From positions 2,883 to 32,106 of the forward strand of contig BDIP01000090.1 of the NCBI GenBank assembly GCA_003568945.1: a stretch of DNA of 29,224 nucleotides, written 5' to 3'. This stretch comes from Kipferlia bialata. Taxonomy: Eukaryota > Fornicata. Below the pieces are notes generated by a model. That model saw only the letters and a list, made by a program, of their open reading frames with translations, ran no database searches and was not told where the DNA came from. A program made the position numbers and the translations under genes. Of the stretch, positions 21,493 through 29,224 are shown piece after piece; position 1 is the first letter of the stretch, and each line of letters starts with the position of its first letter.

Positions 21493-21945
21493 TTACTCCT
21501 GCTCCTGCTTGAGGGTGTGGTGGCACCTTCCGCAGTAGAGGCGGGTGGTGGATCCCTGGGAGTGGCGGGAGTAACGGACACCGGCACCGCAGTGCTGGCA
21601 GTCGGAACGGAGACGGCGGATCTCACCCTCACCGGAGACCTCGAAGTACTTGAGGACAGCCAGGGGGTTGGGCTTCCTGACCTGCTTGACCTTGCTGGTC
21701 TTGCCGACAGCCTTCTTCTTTCTCTTCTTGGCACCACCGTCGAGGGGAACAACGACGTTGATGGTGCTCTCCTCCTCAAGGCACTCAAGAGTGGCCTCAG
21801 TGAGGATAGAGGAGCCGGTGGCCAGAACGAATCCGGACATTCCGGTCATAGACTCGACAGCGTCAGTCACATCAGCGACGCAAGCGCCAGAGGCGACCTC
21901 AAGGGCGAAGGTGCTGCAAGGGGCACGGACAAACAGCTGGACCAT
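21493..21945 (-). CDS. RPS27A: divergent ubiquitin-like domain fused to ribosomal protein eS31
   Basis: Single-exon gene of 150 codons, the only clearly intronless gene here. Residues 1-71 (MVQLFVRAPCSTFALEVASG... ending VVVPLDGG) have the length and end of ubiquitin but almost none of its sequence, and contain no lysine at all. Residues 72-150 are eS31: AKKRKKKAVGKTSKVKQVRK, a VLKYFEVSGEGEIRRLRSDC core, and a zinc ribbon with four cysteines (CQHCG ... YCGRC). It is a component of the 40S subunit head. In most eukaryotes the ubiquitin part is released by cleavage after Gly-Gly; here LDGG replaces LRGG. Giardia is known to carry a similarly divergent ubiquitin on eS31. The start at 21945 gives the expected length. 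Confidence 0.92.
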   Translation of the reverse strand: MVQLFVRAPCSTFALEVASGACVADVTDAVESMTGMSGFVLATGSSILTEATLECLEEESTINVVVPLDGGAKKRKKKAVGKTSKVKQVRKPNPLAVLKYFEVSGEGEIRRLRSDCQHCGAGVRYSRHSQGSTTRLYCGRCHHTLKQEQE

Positions 21946-22205
21946 GTTATATCAAGGCGAAAAACACACCAACGCTGCTTCGATGTAGGTTTTGACCCAG
22001 ACCTTTCTTTCAAACGGAGACAAATAGTACCCTGTTCACTTTTATTGCAAAAGTGGTATCATATTTCCAGACGAAAAACATTGTTTTTACTCTGCTTTCC
22101 GACGAACCTCATTTCGACTATTTCCACGGGGTGTAGCTGCCAGCTTTCCAAAAACAGTGGGGCAGTTCAGCACCATATGAGTCCACTGTACACAGACAGT
22201 GTGAG
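21946..22205. promoter_or_regulatory. shared divergent promoter region, eS31 and RFC3
   Basis: The 260 bases separate two head-to-head start codons and contain no coding sequence or exon echo. It must hold both core promoters. I see A/T-rich patches (ttttattgcaaaagtgg, gaaaaacattgtttttact) but no motif I can name with confidence. Confidence 0.45.
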
Positions 22206-23747
22206 ATGCTCTGGATTGACAAGTACAGACCCAAGAAGCTGAGTGACCTTACTCTGCACCCAGAGATCACAGATCGGTTGGAGAGGCTGGTGAGTGACTG
22301 TGTTCGGACATAATATGTATTGAGTAGTATTCATCAGCGTGAGTGTCCGTGCTCACTCCCAGGCTGACTCCCCTAATTTCCCTCATCTACTGGTCTATGG
22401 ACCTGAGGGAAGTGGTCGGAAGACCAGAGTTCTTGCTCTGCTTCACAAGATGTTTGGCGCCAGTGTCCAGACTGTGAGAGCCAGTCAGTACGAGTACACT
22501 ACTGGATCCAAGAAGGCTGAGATCCCTGTGCTTATGTCCAACTATCACATTGAGCTCACTCCTGCCGATGCTGGTAACGACGACCGTGTAGTGGTGCAGC
22601 AGATCATCAAGGAGATTGCCTCAACAATCCCTGTCAACCAGAAGAAGGAGGCTAGGTCGTTCAAGGTGGTGGTGCTGAACGATGTGGACAGGCTCTCTCA
22701 GCTTGCCCAGCAGGCTCTGCGTCGTACTATGGAGCGGTACGCTTCGTCTTGCCGCATTGTGTTTGTTGCCAACAGTACCTCGAGACTCATCCTGCCTCTC
22801 CGCTCTAGGTGCCTCCCAGTCCGTGTCCCGGCCCCCTCTGAGGAGGACATAGTTCAGTGCATGAACAGAGTGGCAGACAAGGAGCTTAACATTGACTGTG
22901 ATGATGAGGTGTGTTAAGTGCCAGCCATAGTATTTCCAGGAGTATTTCAACATATAGTAGGTGTAAGCGGTATTGTTGAGAGACTCTCTTACATCAGGGA
23001 CTGGCCCGGGTTGCTGCTCAGAGCAGGGGAGACCTCAGGTACATCAAGTGTCTTATACCCCAATGTCTTGGTTTTATGTACTGCTTCTTATCCAGTCTAT
23101 ATTATGTGTCAATCATGTCAGTACTCTATACATCTCTCACCCTTAGGCGTGCCCTCCTTGTGATGCAGGCCATGGTGACCCAGTTCCAGCAGGTCAATGC
23201 CTCTACACCCCTCGTGGCGGCAGAGTACGAGCTCATCCTGAGGGACATCGCTGCCACTGTCGTCAAGAAGCAGGTGAGATATATATTCACCGATCTGTAT
23301 ACACATATGCCACTCTATGTGAGAGGTGAGAGAGTGAGCCGCATTGTATTTACCTTTCCTACAAGTATATGTCCCCATTCTGACTCCTCAGGAGCCCAGT
23401 GCTCTTGTTGGCATCCGGTCCCACCTCTACACCCTCCTCGGTGCCCTCATCACACCCACAACCATCCTGGAGACACTAGTGAGGGAGATTGGTACGTATA
23501 TAACAATAGTCTGCTATCTATTTCACCCTCATTGGGCCGATTGGTGCGTATGTATCATGGTCTACTCTAATTTTACCCGGCTTTACTATTGATATTCTTA
23601 CCCCCAGCCCTACTGTTGCGCAATGACGTTGTCAAGATGGAGATGACATTCTCTGCCACTACATACAGTAGCAGGATCAACCAGGGTGGGTATTCATCCG
23701 TATCCTTTATATATCTAGTTCACTCAAGGCTCCATGTCCATTGATCA

Positions 23748-23780
<33 letters not shown>

Positions 23781-23864
23781 ACCATAGGCTCCATGCCCAT
23801 TGTGCACATCGAGGCCTTCCTCGCCAGGACCATGATGCTCATTGCCCAGTATAACCGTCAGTGA
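22206..23864 (+). CDS. RFC3: replication factor C subunit 3 (clamp loader AAA+ ATPase)
   Basis: Exons 22206-22289, 22363-22908, 22998-23038, 23147-23273, 23392-23491, 23608-23685 and 23788-23864 (TGA) join in phase to 350 residues, the normal length for the family. It starts MLWIDKYRPKKLSDLTLHPE, the RFC box. The P-loop is LLVYGPEGSGRKTRVLALLH, the same GxGxKKT-type variant as human RFC3/yeast Rfc5 with R in place of the first K. SNYHIELTPADAGNDDRVVV, the walker B-like KVVVLNDVDRL and the QQALRRTMERY helix identify this subunit specifically. The SRC arginine-finger motif is in RSRCLPVRVPAPSEEDIV. Sensor 2 region GLARVAAQSRGDLRRALLVM and a C-terminal collar follow. With other RFC subunits it loads PCNA at primer ends. 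Confidence 0.93.
23725..23800 (+). repeat. (CT)n with exon-start echo in RFC3
   Basis: The last RFC3 exon starts ggctccatgcccattgtgca at 23787. A copy, ggctccatgtccattgatca, lies at about 23728, followed by (CT)n at 23752-23779 and then the real acceptor. The echo is in the intron and has changed enough to lose coding sense. Confidence 0.8.
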
Positions 23865-24511
23865 TGGGTACACACCCGCCTTGGCTATGGGAGTGTTCTC
23901 CTGCTGTGTAGTTGTAGTTAGTGTGTGATTTGTGTTTGTGTCTTATCGATTGTTGTTTTTCTTGTTCCCTTCCGTGTATTTTGTGTTGTTATTGTCAGCA
24001 TGTCCCACCACTGCTTGCAAGTGTGTTCAATAGAGTCTGTGGTGTTCAATGTCTCCAGTGTCTAAAGTGTACCATGAGTCCAATACCCCATCTTTATTAT
24101 TCAGTCCAATGTTGAAAAGATACATGACGTGATGGTTCCATACTAGTAGAACAGGACCCTGACACCGCTACTGGCCGACGACTATATCTCTGTGTCAACG
24201 ATGGCTTGGGGAGTATGACGTAGGGGCAGAGCCTACACATACATGCCCTCTTGGCACCAAGGGGTGAAGAGCCTGGGGCTCCAGGCCCTCCCATATACTA
24301 GTACAAGAGACGAAGGATAACACCAACGGTCAGCAGTGTCCATGCCATAACTCGTCACTCTGAAAGGCAGAGGGCGTATCCGTATGTGTCTTGACCTCTG
24401 TTGCGGGAAGAACTGGTCACTATCCACTACCCGCCTGTCCTAGATGGATGTGGGACGGGCCCACGATACATAGCGGCATCTCTCTCTCTCTACCTCTGTG
24501 GGTGGGTGTAT
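23865..24511. other. 3' flanks of RFC3 and unidentified gene
   Basis: No gene supported. The first ~200 bases after the RFC3 stop are T/G-rich, as expected of a 3' UTR. The remainder to the minus-strand stop at 24514 has only short open frames with no recognisable motif or echo. Confidence 0.5.
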
Positions 24512-24854
24512 CTAGAGCTTCTTCATCTCATAGTCTATCTGCTCAATCTCGGCCTCTGCGGCTGCTATCCTGGCCCTCAGCTCCTAGGGTCAGATATAAA
24601 TACAGTAATATTACAAATATATACACATAAATACTGGCCCTGAGCTCCTGAGGTTAGTATAAATGGATATCAGTATATATAGCGTAAGCTCCTAGGGTGT
24701 GAGAACACATATGTACACAGAGAGACAACTGTCGGGAATATCACTAGACACATATATGCATACGGGGGGGGGGGGGGGGGGGGCGGGTGCAGTCTCTTGA
24801 TTTCCCCTGAGATCCAGTTCGGTTTGGGACGGTACTTGTTCTCTCTCTCCTTGT
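24512..24854 (-). CDS. fragment of an unidentified gene, C-terminal end
   Basis: Two minus-strand exons can be seen. The last one (24512-24580, TAG) encodes LRARIAAAEAEIEQIDYEMK-K-L, a short amphipathic, coiled-coil-like helix. Upstream, 24764-24854 reads KERENKYRPKPNWISGEIKR-LH and then enters a proline run encoded by the C tract, with a donor (gtatgc) immediately after. The tract length as given puts the two exons out of phase by one base, which a homopolymer length error would explain. Echoes of the acceptor region (agctcctagggt and variants) occur at 24580-24596, 24646-24660 and 24687-24700. Nothing further upstream is available because the folylpolyglutamate synthase gene starts within 40 bases on the other strand. 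I do not recognise the family. Confidence 0.4.
24764..24783 (+). repeat. poly-G tract, 20 bases
   Basis: Lies between the minus-strand unidentified fragment and the FPGS gene, which starts in mid-protein 110 bases further on. On the minus strand the run would encode proline. Confidence 0.95.
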
Positions 24855-24893
24855 CTACATATATACATGTATTGTCCTTGCATCCCACCGCAG

Positions 24894-26549
24894 GAGTGTG
24901 TGGGACGACACCCTGTCTGTGCTGGGTGGTTCTAACCCCTATACCTCAGACGGACAGGAGCTGTCGGTGGGGGTGTTCTTTAGACTAGTCACACTGGCAT
25001 GCATGAGGGCATTCAGAGACGAGGTATGTTCTTATAACAACCACAGTGTGTCACTCCTACTATGTATGTGATTACTAACCCTCACCCCCAGGACTGCACT
25101 GCGTGGGTGCTAGAGACAGGGATAGGGGGCCAGTACGACCACACCAATGTGGTGACACCCACTGCTAGGTATAGAGGGGAGAGTGTAGTAGTGGCTGCAT
25201 ACACTATAGATGCCCCTCACCCCAGCTGCATCACCAGACTGGGCATGTCATTTCTCATCATAGATCATACTGCTACTGTGTATATGCACACTCCCACTCC
25301 CTCACCCAGCTGCATCACCAGGCTGGGCATGGACCACGAGCATCTGCTGGGGAGTGACATTGTATCAATAGCACAGGCCAAGGCCGGCATCATCAAGAGG
25401 GAGAGGCCCTGCGTCACTTTGCCACAGCACCCACTCGCCATGAGGGAGATACGGGATAAGGTGGGTGCATGTATGTATACATATATATATGGTGCTTAGA
25501 CCCATATCCCCCCTGACCCCCAGGCTAAGCGTGTACATGCCCCTCTGAGTGTTGTGGTACCTCCCTATGATATGGAGGGTGACACACCTCTGCAGGGGGT
25601 TTACCAGAGAGAGAACGCGGCACTCTCCAGAGAGGTGGGTAGAGCATATGCTCTCGTATTTATTATTCGCATCTATCCTCACCCCCAGGTCTACAGACAG
25701 ATGTCAGGGTGTGACCATGATGGAATACCCTTGCTGGCCGAGGGGGACGTCTCGTGGCCAGGTAGGGCAGTATCAGTACCACTATCTATGATGGGAGAGA
25801 GGGAGTATATGGTATACACTCCCATAGACAGTCTCCTCACTTACCACTCGGCCGTGCCCAAAGAGAGCCCCTCCCCCACCCTCTGAAGGGGTATATGTAC
25901 CTAGATGGTGCCCATACTGTAGACAGTGTGCAGAGTGCAATGGTATGGGTCAGACACAGCAGGTGAGCACCTTATGTGTCATAAGTATATATACTCTATG
26001 GTGTGTTAATTTAACCTGCCACCCCTCACCTCCCAGCCGTGCCCCTTCCGGCGTCCCCCAGGTGCTGGTGTTTGGGTCTGACAGGAGGCGTAACTGGAGA
26101 GAGATGCTGAGACACATCAGTGAGGGGATGGGTCCAGGCCCAGTCCATGCCCTGTTTGTACCAAGGTATATATGCCTCTCTCTCTGTCTCTCTCTCTCTC
26201 TCTCTGCACCCTCATTCCCAGGTCCATGTCCTTCCAGTCCACCACCCCCTCTCCTTCTCAGTCTGGTGTTGACAGTGGCACCCAGGAGATGGCTAGGTAC
26301 TGGGATACACTCAGAGAGGGACAGGAGGGGGAGAGAGGGGAGGCCTTGGTATGCGTAGAGCATCTGCCCCAGAGGTTGCTGGAGATTGCATCAGACAGTG
26401 AGGCCATGCCCTATGTGCCGGGTACTGCCCTCCCCACCCACCCCACAGAGGGTGTGCGTGATATGGATGTGGTGTGCACAGGGTCTCTCTATCTAGTGGG
26501 GGGGGTGGGTAGGGTGCTGGGGGTGGACATGCAGGGGAGGCGATTCTGA
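24894..26549 (+). CDS. FPGS: folylpolyglutamate synthase, N-terminal P-loop part missing
   Basis: Exons 24894-25023, 25092-25168, 25310-25460, 25524-25634, 25689-25811, 25889-25962, 26037-26165 and 26222-26549 (TGA) join in phase, about 374 residues. Signatures in order: VFFRLVTLACMRAFRDEDCT then VLETGIGGQYDHTNVV ('E+G+GGR+DATN'), SCITRLGMDHEHLLG ('.IT.+G.DH...LG'), IAQAKAGIIK ('IA..KAGI+K'), YLDGAHTVDSVQSAM (DGAH motif), LVFGSDRRRNW, and MDVVCTGSLYLVGGVGRVLG at the C-terminus. The enzyme adds glutamates to folates, trapping them in the cell. The GTNGKGS P-loop and the following 'SPHL...RER+' segment are absent: the first clear exon starts in phase 2 after an acceptor, with the poly-G tract just upstream. 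One intron (25169-25309) carries a copy of the next exon start. Confidence 0.88.
25212..25332 (+). repeat. exon-start echo in FPGS
   Basis: The acceptor and start of exon 25310 (cagctgcatcaccaggctgg, then gcatg) has an earlier copy at about 25223-25248 (cagctgcatcaccagactgg, then gcatg), both preceded by cctcacccc/cctcaccc. The copy keeps the reading CITRLGM and could serve as an alternative acceptor in the same phase, but it then runs into non-matching sequence. Confidence 0.85.
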
Positions 26550-26682
26550 CCCCCTGCACCAATTGATTGTCATAATAGATCGTTCGAGCAACACAAGACA
26601 CATTTGATTTATACGTATTTGGTACATAGATATGGCAGCATATCTGCTGCCTCACACAACACACATACACACTCTCTCCCCT

Positions 26683-29169
26683 CTACCCCCCTATGAGTAT
26701 GTCGTAGAGGGGCCATGATACAAGCATGACATAGAAGTAGGAGATGATGGATATCACGACCCCTGCCGCTATGAAGTCCCTGTTGGACAGGTATCTCTTG
26801 CCACTCTCAGAGTCAATCTGGCCGGAGCAGCAGATGTTGGGGAACCCAGACACTGGGGGTGAGGGGGGAAGGGGGGGGGAGAGTGGACACACTCTCTATA
26901 CATACATATGTGTATGTATATATATATCCCTTACCTGGCAGCAGACATGCACTGCTGTCGAGCAGCACTCCACACACAGCCATCTTGGCACTCCCGACCA
27001 TCTCCAGAGACATTGTGACCAGGGGTGGTATGAGAATGAAGGCTGCCACAGTGTGGGACACAAAGGAGCCAACCAGGAGGACTATGACGCCAAACACACC
27101 CATGGTGCCCCAGGCGCCTAGGGGTCAGAAGAAGTGGAACACTATTATCATCCATATATACATGTATGCATGTGTGTGTGTACCTATGCCCCTGTCGACA
27201 CAGAAGTCCTCAGCGAGTTCTGCCAGCCAGTCGACCAGACCAGAGGAGTGGCAGACCTGGCCCAGGACACGGCCTCCACCTGGGGGGGTCAGTATATAGT
27301 ACAGTACATATATACATATGCACATACGCATATACATGAGCGGGGGTATGGGGTGTACCTAGCAGCAGGAATATGGCCCAGGGCAGCTGTGCCAGGTGCT
27401 GTCTCTCGAGGATGTGGAACCCAAAGTACACCACAAAGGGTATCAGGGCGATGATGCCCATGTCGCCAAACACATAGTCCAGGGCACCAGATAGGAGCCA
27501 CAGCACGACAGTCGCCACAAAGATGGCATAGGTCAGCACCTGGGGGTGGGGGGTATCTACACACACATATGTATATGTAAGTAAATGCATATACATACCT
27601 GCTGGTGCGTGAGGTCTCTCTTGAGCTCCGTGTGCTCCGAGTAGTTGATGGTCTGTAGCAGGATGCCTCGGGCGTTGTCCACAGGCTCAAAGCTGAAGCG
27701 CCTGGTATTAGGATGAGACTAGGATATGAGATTATAATGAATGCTATAGCGCAGGAATACTGCACACACACCTGTCGCTCCCCAAGAGGTTGTTCCTCTC
27801 CCCGCCACTCATCTCTGAGTCTGACCCGTCACCTGGGGGTAAGGGGTTATATATATATATCAGTAAGTAGTTACACACTTACTGCTTCACATATATACAG
27901 CCCAGACTCTTCCCTTTCACCTGGGGGGAAGGGGATATGAATATGACTCGATACAGTTGCACTCAATACTTCACATATTCAGTACACAGCCCATGTTCTC
28001 CCTCACCTAGCACGCTGTCCCCCTTGGGCACCCTGGCGATGGGGTCCACAATCTGCACACTGGGGTAAGGGATGGACAAGACGCCATACACCGCAATCTC
28101 CCTACGATATACACTATATACTAATCCACACCTGTTAGCGTCCTCTGGGTTCTGCTCTGGGTTCCGCATGGGTCCAGAGATGGAGGACAGGGAGAGACGC
28201 CTCAGATGGCCTGGGGTTGGATACAGCAGAGAGTAATCCGGACTCAGCATCATTCATATCTATAGTACACATATACTATATATACCCTGTCCAAACTGGA
28301 TCATATGTAGAGTATTCTTTTGCATTCATATTGACCCACCTGGTCCGAACCCATACATGCAGACCAGTGCCAGCCAGCAGAGCAGCAACTGGCCGATGCC
28401 TAGGAGTGAGACATGAGGGACAGGGAAAGATGTACCCACACAGAACAGCCACTACGCCACACCATACCCACCTGATGTGATAGCAAACAGGCACCACTGT
28501 GGGAATGAGGGCATGGCGTCTGGGTCCACATCCCTAATGGCACTGAGGGTGATGGCATTCTGGGGGGAGGCAAGGGGGGAGGACTGGCCACCGATGTTGG
28601 ACCCCAGACTGACACTCATCAGAAGCAGCCTGCACAGGTCTCTGCTCCTAGGGGTCTGGCAGGAGGGGTTGAACAAGGACACAAGCTGAGGGTAGAGGTG
28701 GGGGGGGGGGGGCAGTATAAAGTAGAGAGAGTGCAAATTGTACATATGTGATAAATAGTATTACGCACCCTTGGAGTGATGAGTGAGATCACCACGCAAG
28801 GTGCCGACACATTGCTGATAATGGCGCTGAGACCATAGCATAGCACAGTCACAGTGAGGGATAGGGCCAGGGGTGTGGCCTCAGATATGTTGTGCAGCAG
28901 AGAGTCCGCAATGCGCCGATCTAGTCTGGGGTCAGATATATACATTAGAGACTATACTGTGGTAAGAATTACACTCACTTGTATGCACTGAGTGCCACGC
29001 TGAGTGTCAATATCAGTATCATAGACATATACAATAGAGACTATACTTCTACACATACACCCCACTCACTTGTAAGCACTGAGTGCCACGCTGAGTGTGA
29101 ACCCCCCCAGCACCAGGGCGGTGGTGGAGTCAACGAAGGCGGAGTACATCTTGGTGGCCGTCTCAGCGG
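26683..29169 (-). CDS. Pho87/Pho91-type phosphate transporter (SLC13/DASS family), N-terminus outside
   Basis: Twelve exons join in phase: 29070-29169, 28769-28925, 28472-28685, 28340-28399, 28132-28210, 28007-28059, 27772-27832, 27599-27701, 27359-27539, 27184-27279, 26935-27117 and 26683-26852 (TAG). TALVLGGFTLSVALSAYKLD is the family 'LLGGF..A.AL...GL..R+A' helix. MSVSLGSNIGGQSSPLASPQ followed by NAI has the SSPQN variant typical of fungal low-affinity phosphate carriers rather than the TPPN of dicarboxylate carriers. A hydrophilic loop (about residues 205-270) separates the two halves. The second half includes SFVSHTVAAFILIPPLVTMS and ends VSGFPNICCSGQIDSESGKR then YLSNRDFIAAGVVISIIS, the second motif repeat. 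It should move phosphate with Na+ or H+. An SPX domain, if present, would lie right of the window. Confidence 0.85.
28976..29112 (-). repeat. exon-end echo in phosphate transporter
   Basis: The end of exon 29070-29169 and its donor (plus strand cactcacttgtaagcactga, then gtgccacgctgagtgt) recurs at 28975-29010 with one change in the first 20 bases, in the intron just downstream of the real donor on the minus strand. The copy retains LSVALSAYK in frame and a perfect gtgagt donor. Confidence 0.88.
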
Positions 29170-29190
29170 CTGGGGGGTCAGACAGAGAGA

Positions 29191-29204
29191 GGGGGGGGGG
29201 GGGG
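29191..29204 (+). repeat. poly-G tract at right edge
   Basis: Fourteen G, followed by aaaggggggg. It sits in the intron upstream of the first transporter exon seen here. Because the window ends, I cannot tell whether this gene is also interrupted at the tract. Confidence 0.85.
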
Positions 29205-29224
29205 AAAGGGGGGGCGATATTATC

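Noticed and set aside
1-29224. Transposons, virus-like elements or LTRs as the source of the repeats
   Set aside because: No reverse transcriptase, transposase, integrase or capsid-like frame, no long terminal or inverted repeats; the repeats seen are exon edges, microsatellites and homopolymers.
1-29224. tRNA, rRNA or other structured RNA genes
   Set aside because: No stretch with recognisable tRNA box sequences or rRNA-like conservation was noticed by eye. Small nucleolar or spliceosomal RNAs cannot be excluded without a covariance search.

Overview
This window is nuclear DNA of an intron-dense single-celled eukaryote. Genes lie on both strands, introns follow GT-AG rules, the genetic code is standard (TAA, TAG and TGA all end genes), and introns are full of (TA)n, (CT)n, (CA)n and poly-C tracts. 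The small exons, the divergent ubiquitin-like domain fused to ribosomal protein eS31 (a fornicate/Giardia-like trait) and the intron density suggest a free-living excavate flagellate such as a Kipferlia-type fornicate. That placement is inference. I saw no prokaryotic operons, rRNA, tRNA, CRISPR, or recognisable transposon or virus-like genes.

Layout: 161-3102 (+) C-terminal part of a sodium:solute symporter; 3747-6664 (+) copine/RGLG-type vWA protein lacking its N-terminus; 6563-16390 (-) one very long gene whose exons read, in consistent splice phase over most of its length, as helical N-terminus, NACHT-like P-loop NTPase, RhoGEF (DH-PH) and an exocyst Sec6/EXOC3-like helical domain; 17396-18973 (+) N-terminal part of nicotinate phosphoribosyltransferase; 19090-20388 (+) a multi-membrane-span protein resembling AIG1/FAR-17a with an acidic tail; 20747-21191 (-) RRP36-like rRNA-processing protein, cut short; 21493-21945 (-) ubiquitin-like-eS31 fusion; 22206-23864 (+) clamp-loader subunit RFC3; 24512-24854 (-) fragment of an unidentified gene; 24894-26549 (+) folylpolyglutamate synthase without its P-loop half; 26683-29169 (-) Pho87/Pho91-type (SLC13/DASS) phosphate transporter running off the right edge.

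Two window-wide patterns matter most. First, exon edges with their splice sites are repeated as decaying tandem copies inside the adjacent introns ('exon-edge echoes'), from two to about six copies, in almost every gene outside 7-16.4 kb. Second, long pure C/G tracts (3511, 16898, 19042, 20598, 24764) sit where genes stop making sense: truncated copine, NAPRT, AIG1-like, RRP36 and FPGS genes all face one. This may be natural rearrangement, but false joining of contigs at homopolymers is the simpler reading and should be excluded before any gene content is trusted. The NACHT-RhoGEF-Sec6 architecture lies wholly inside one inter-tract segment, so it is not explained by that artefact. It would physically join a Rho activator to an exocyst tethering subunit.
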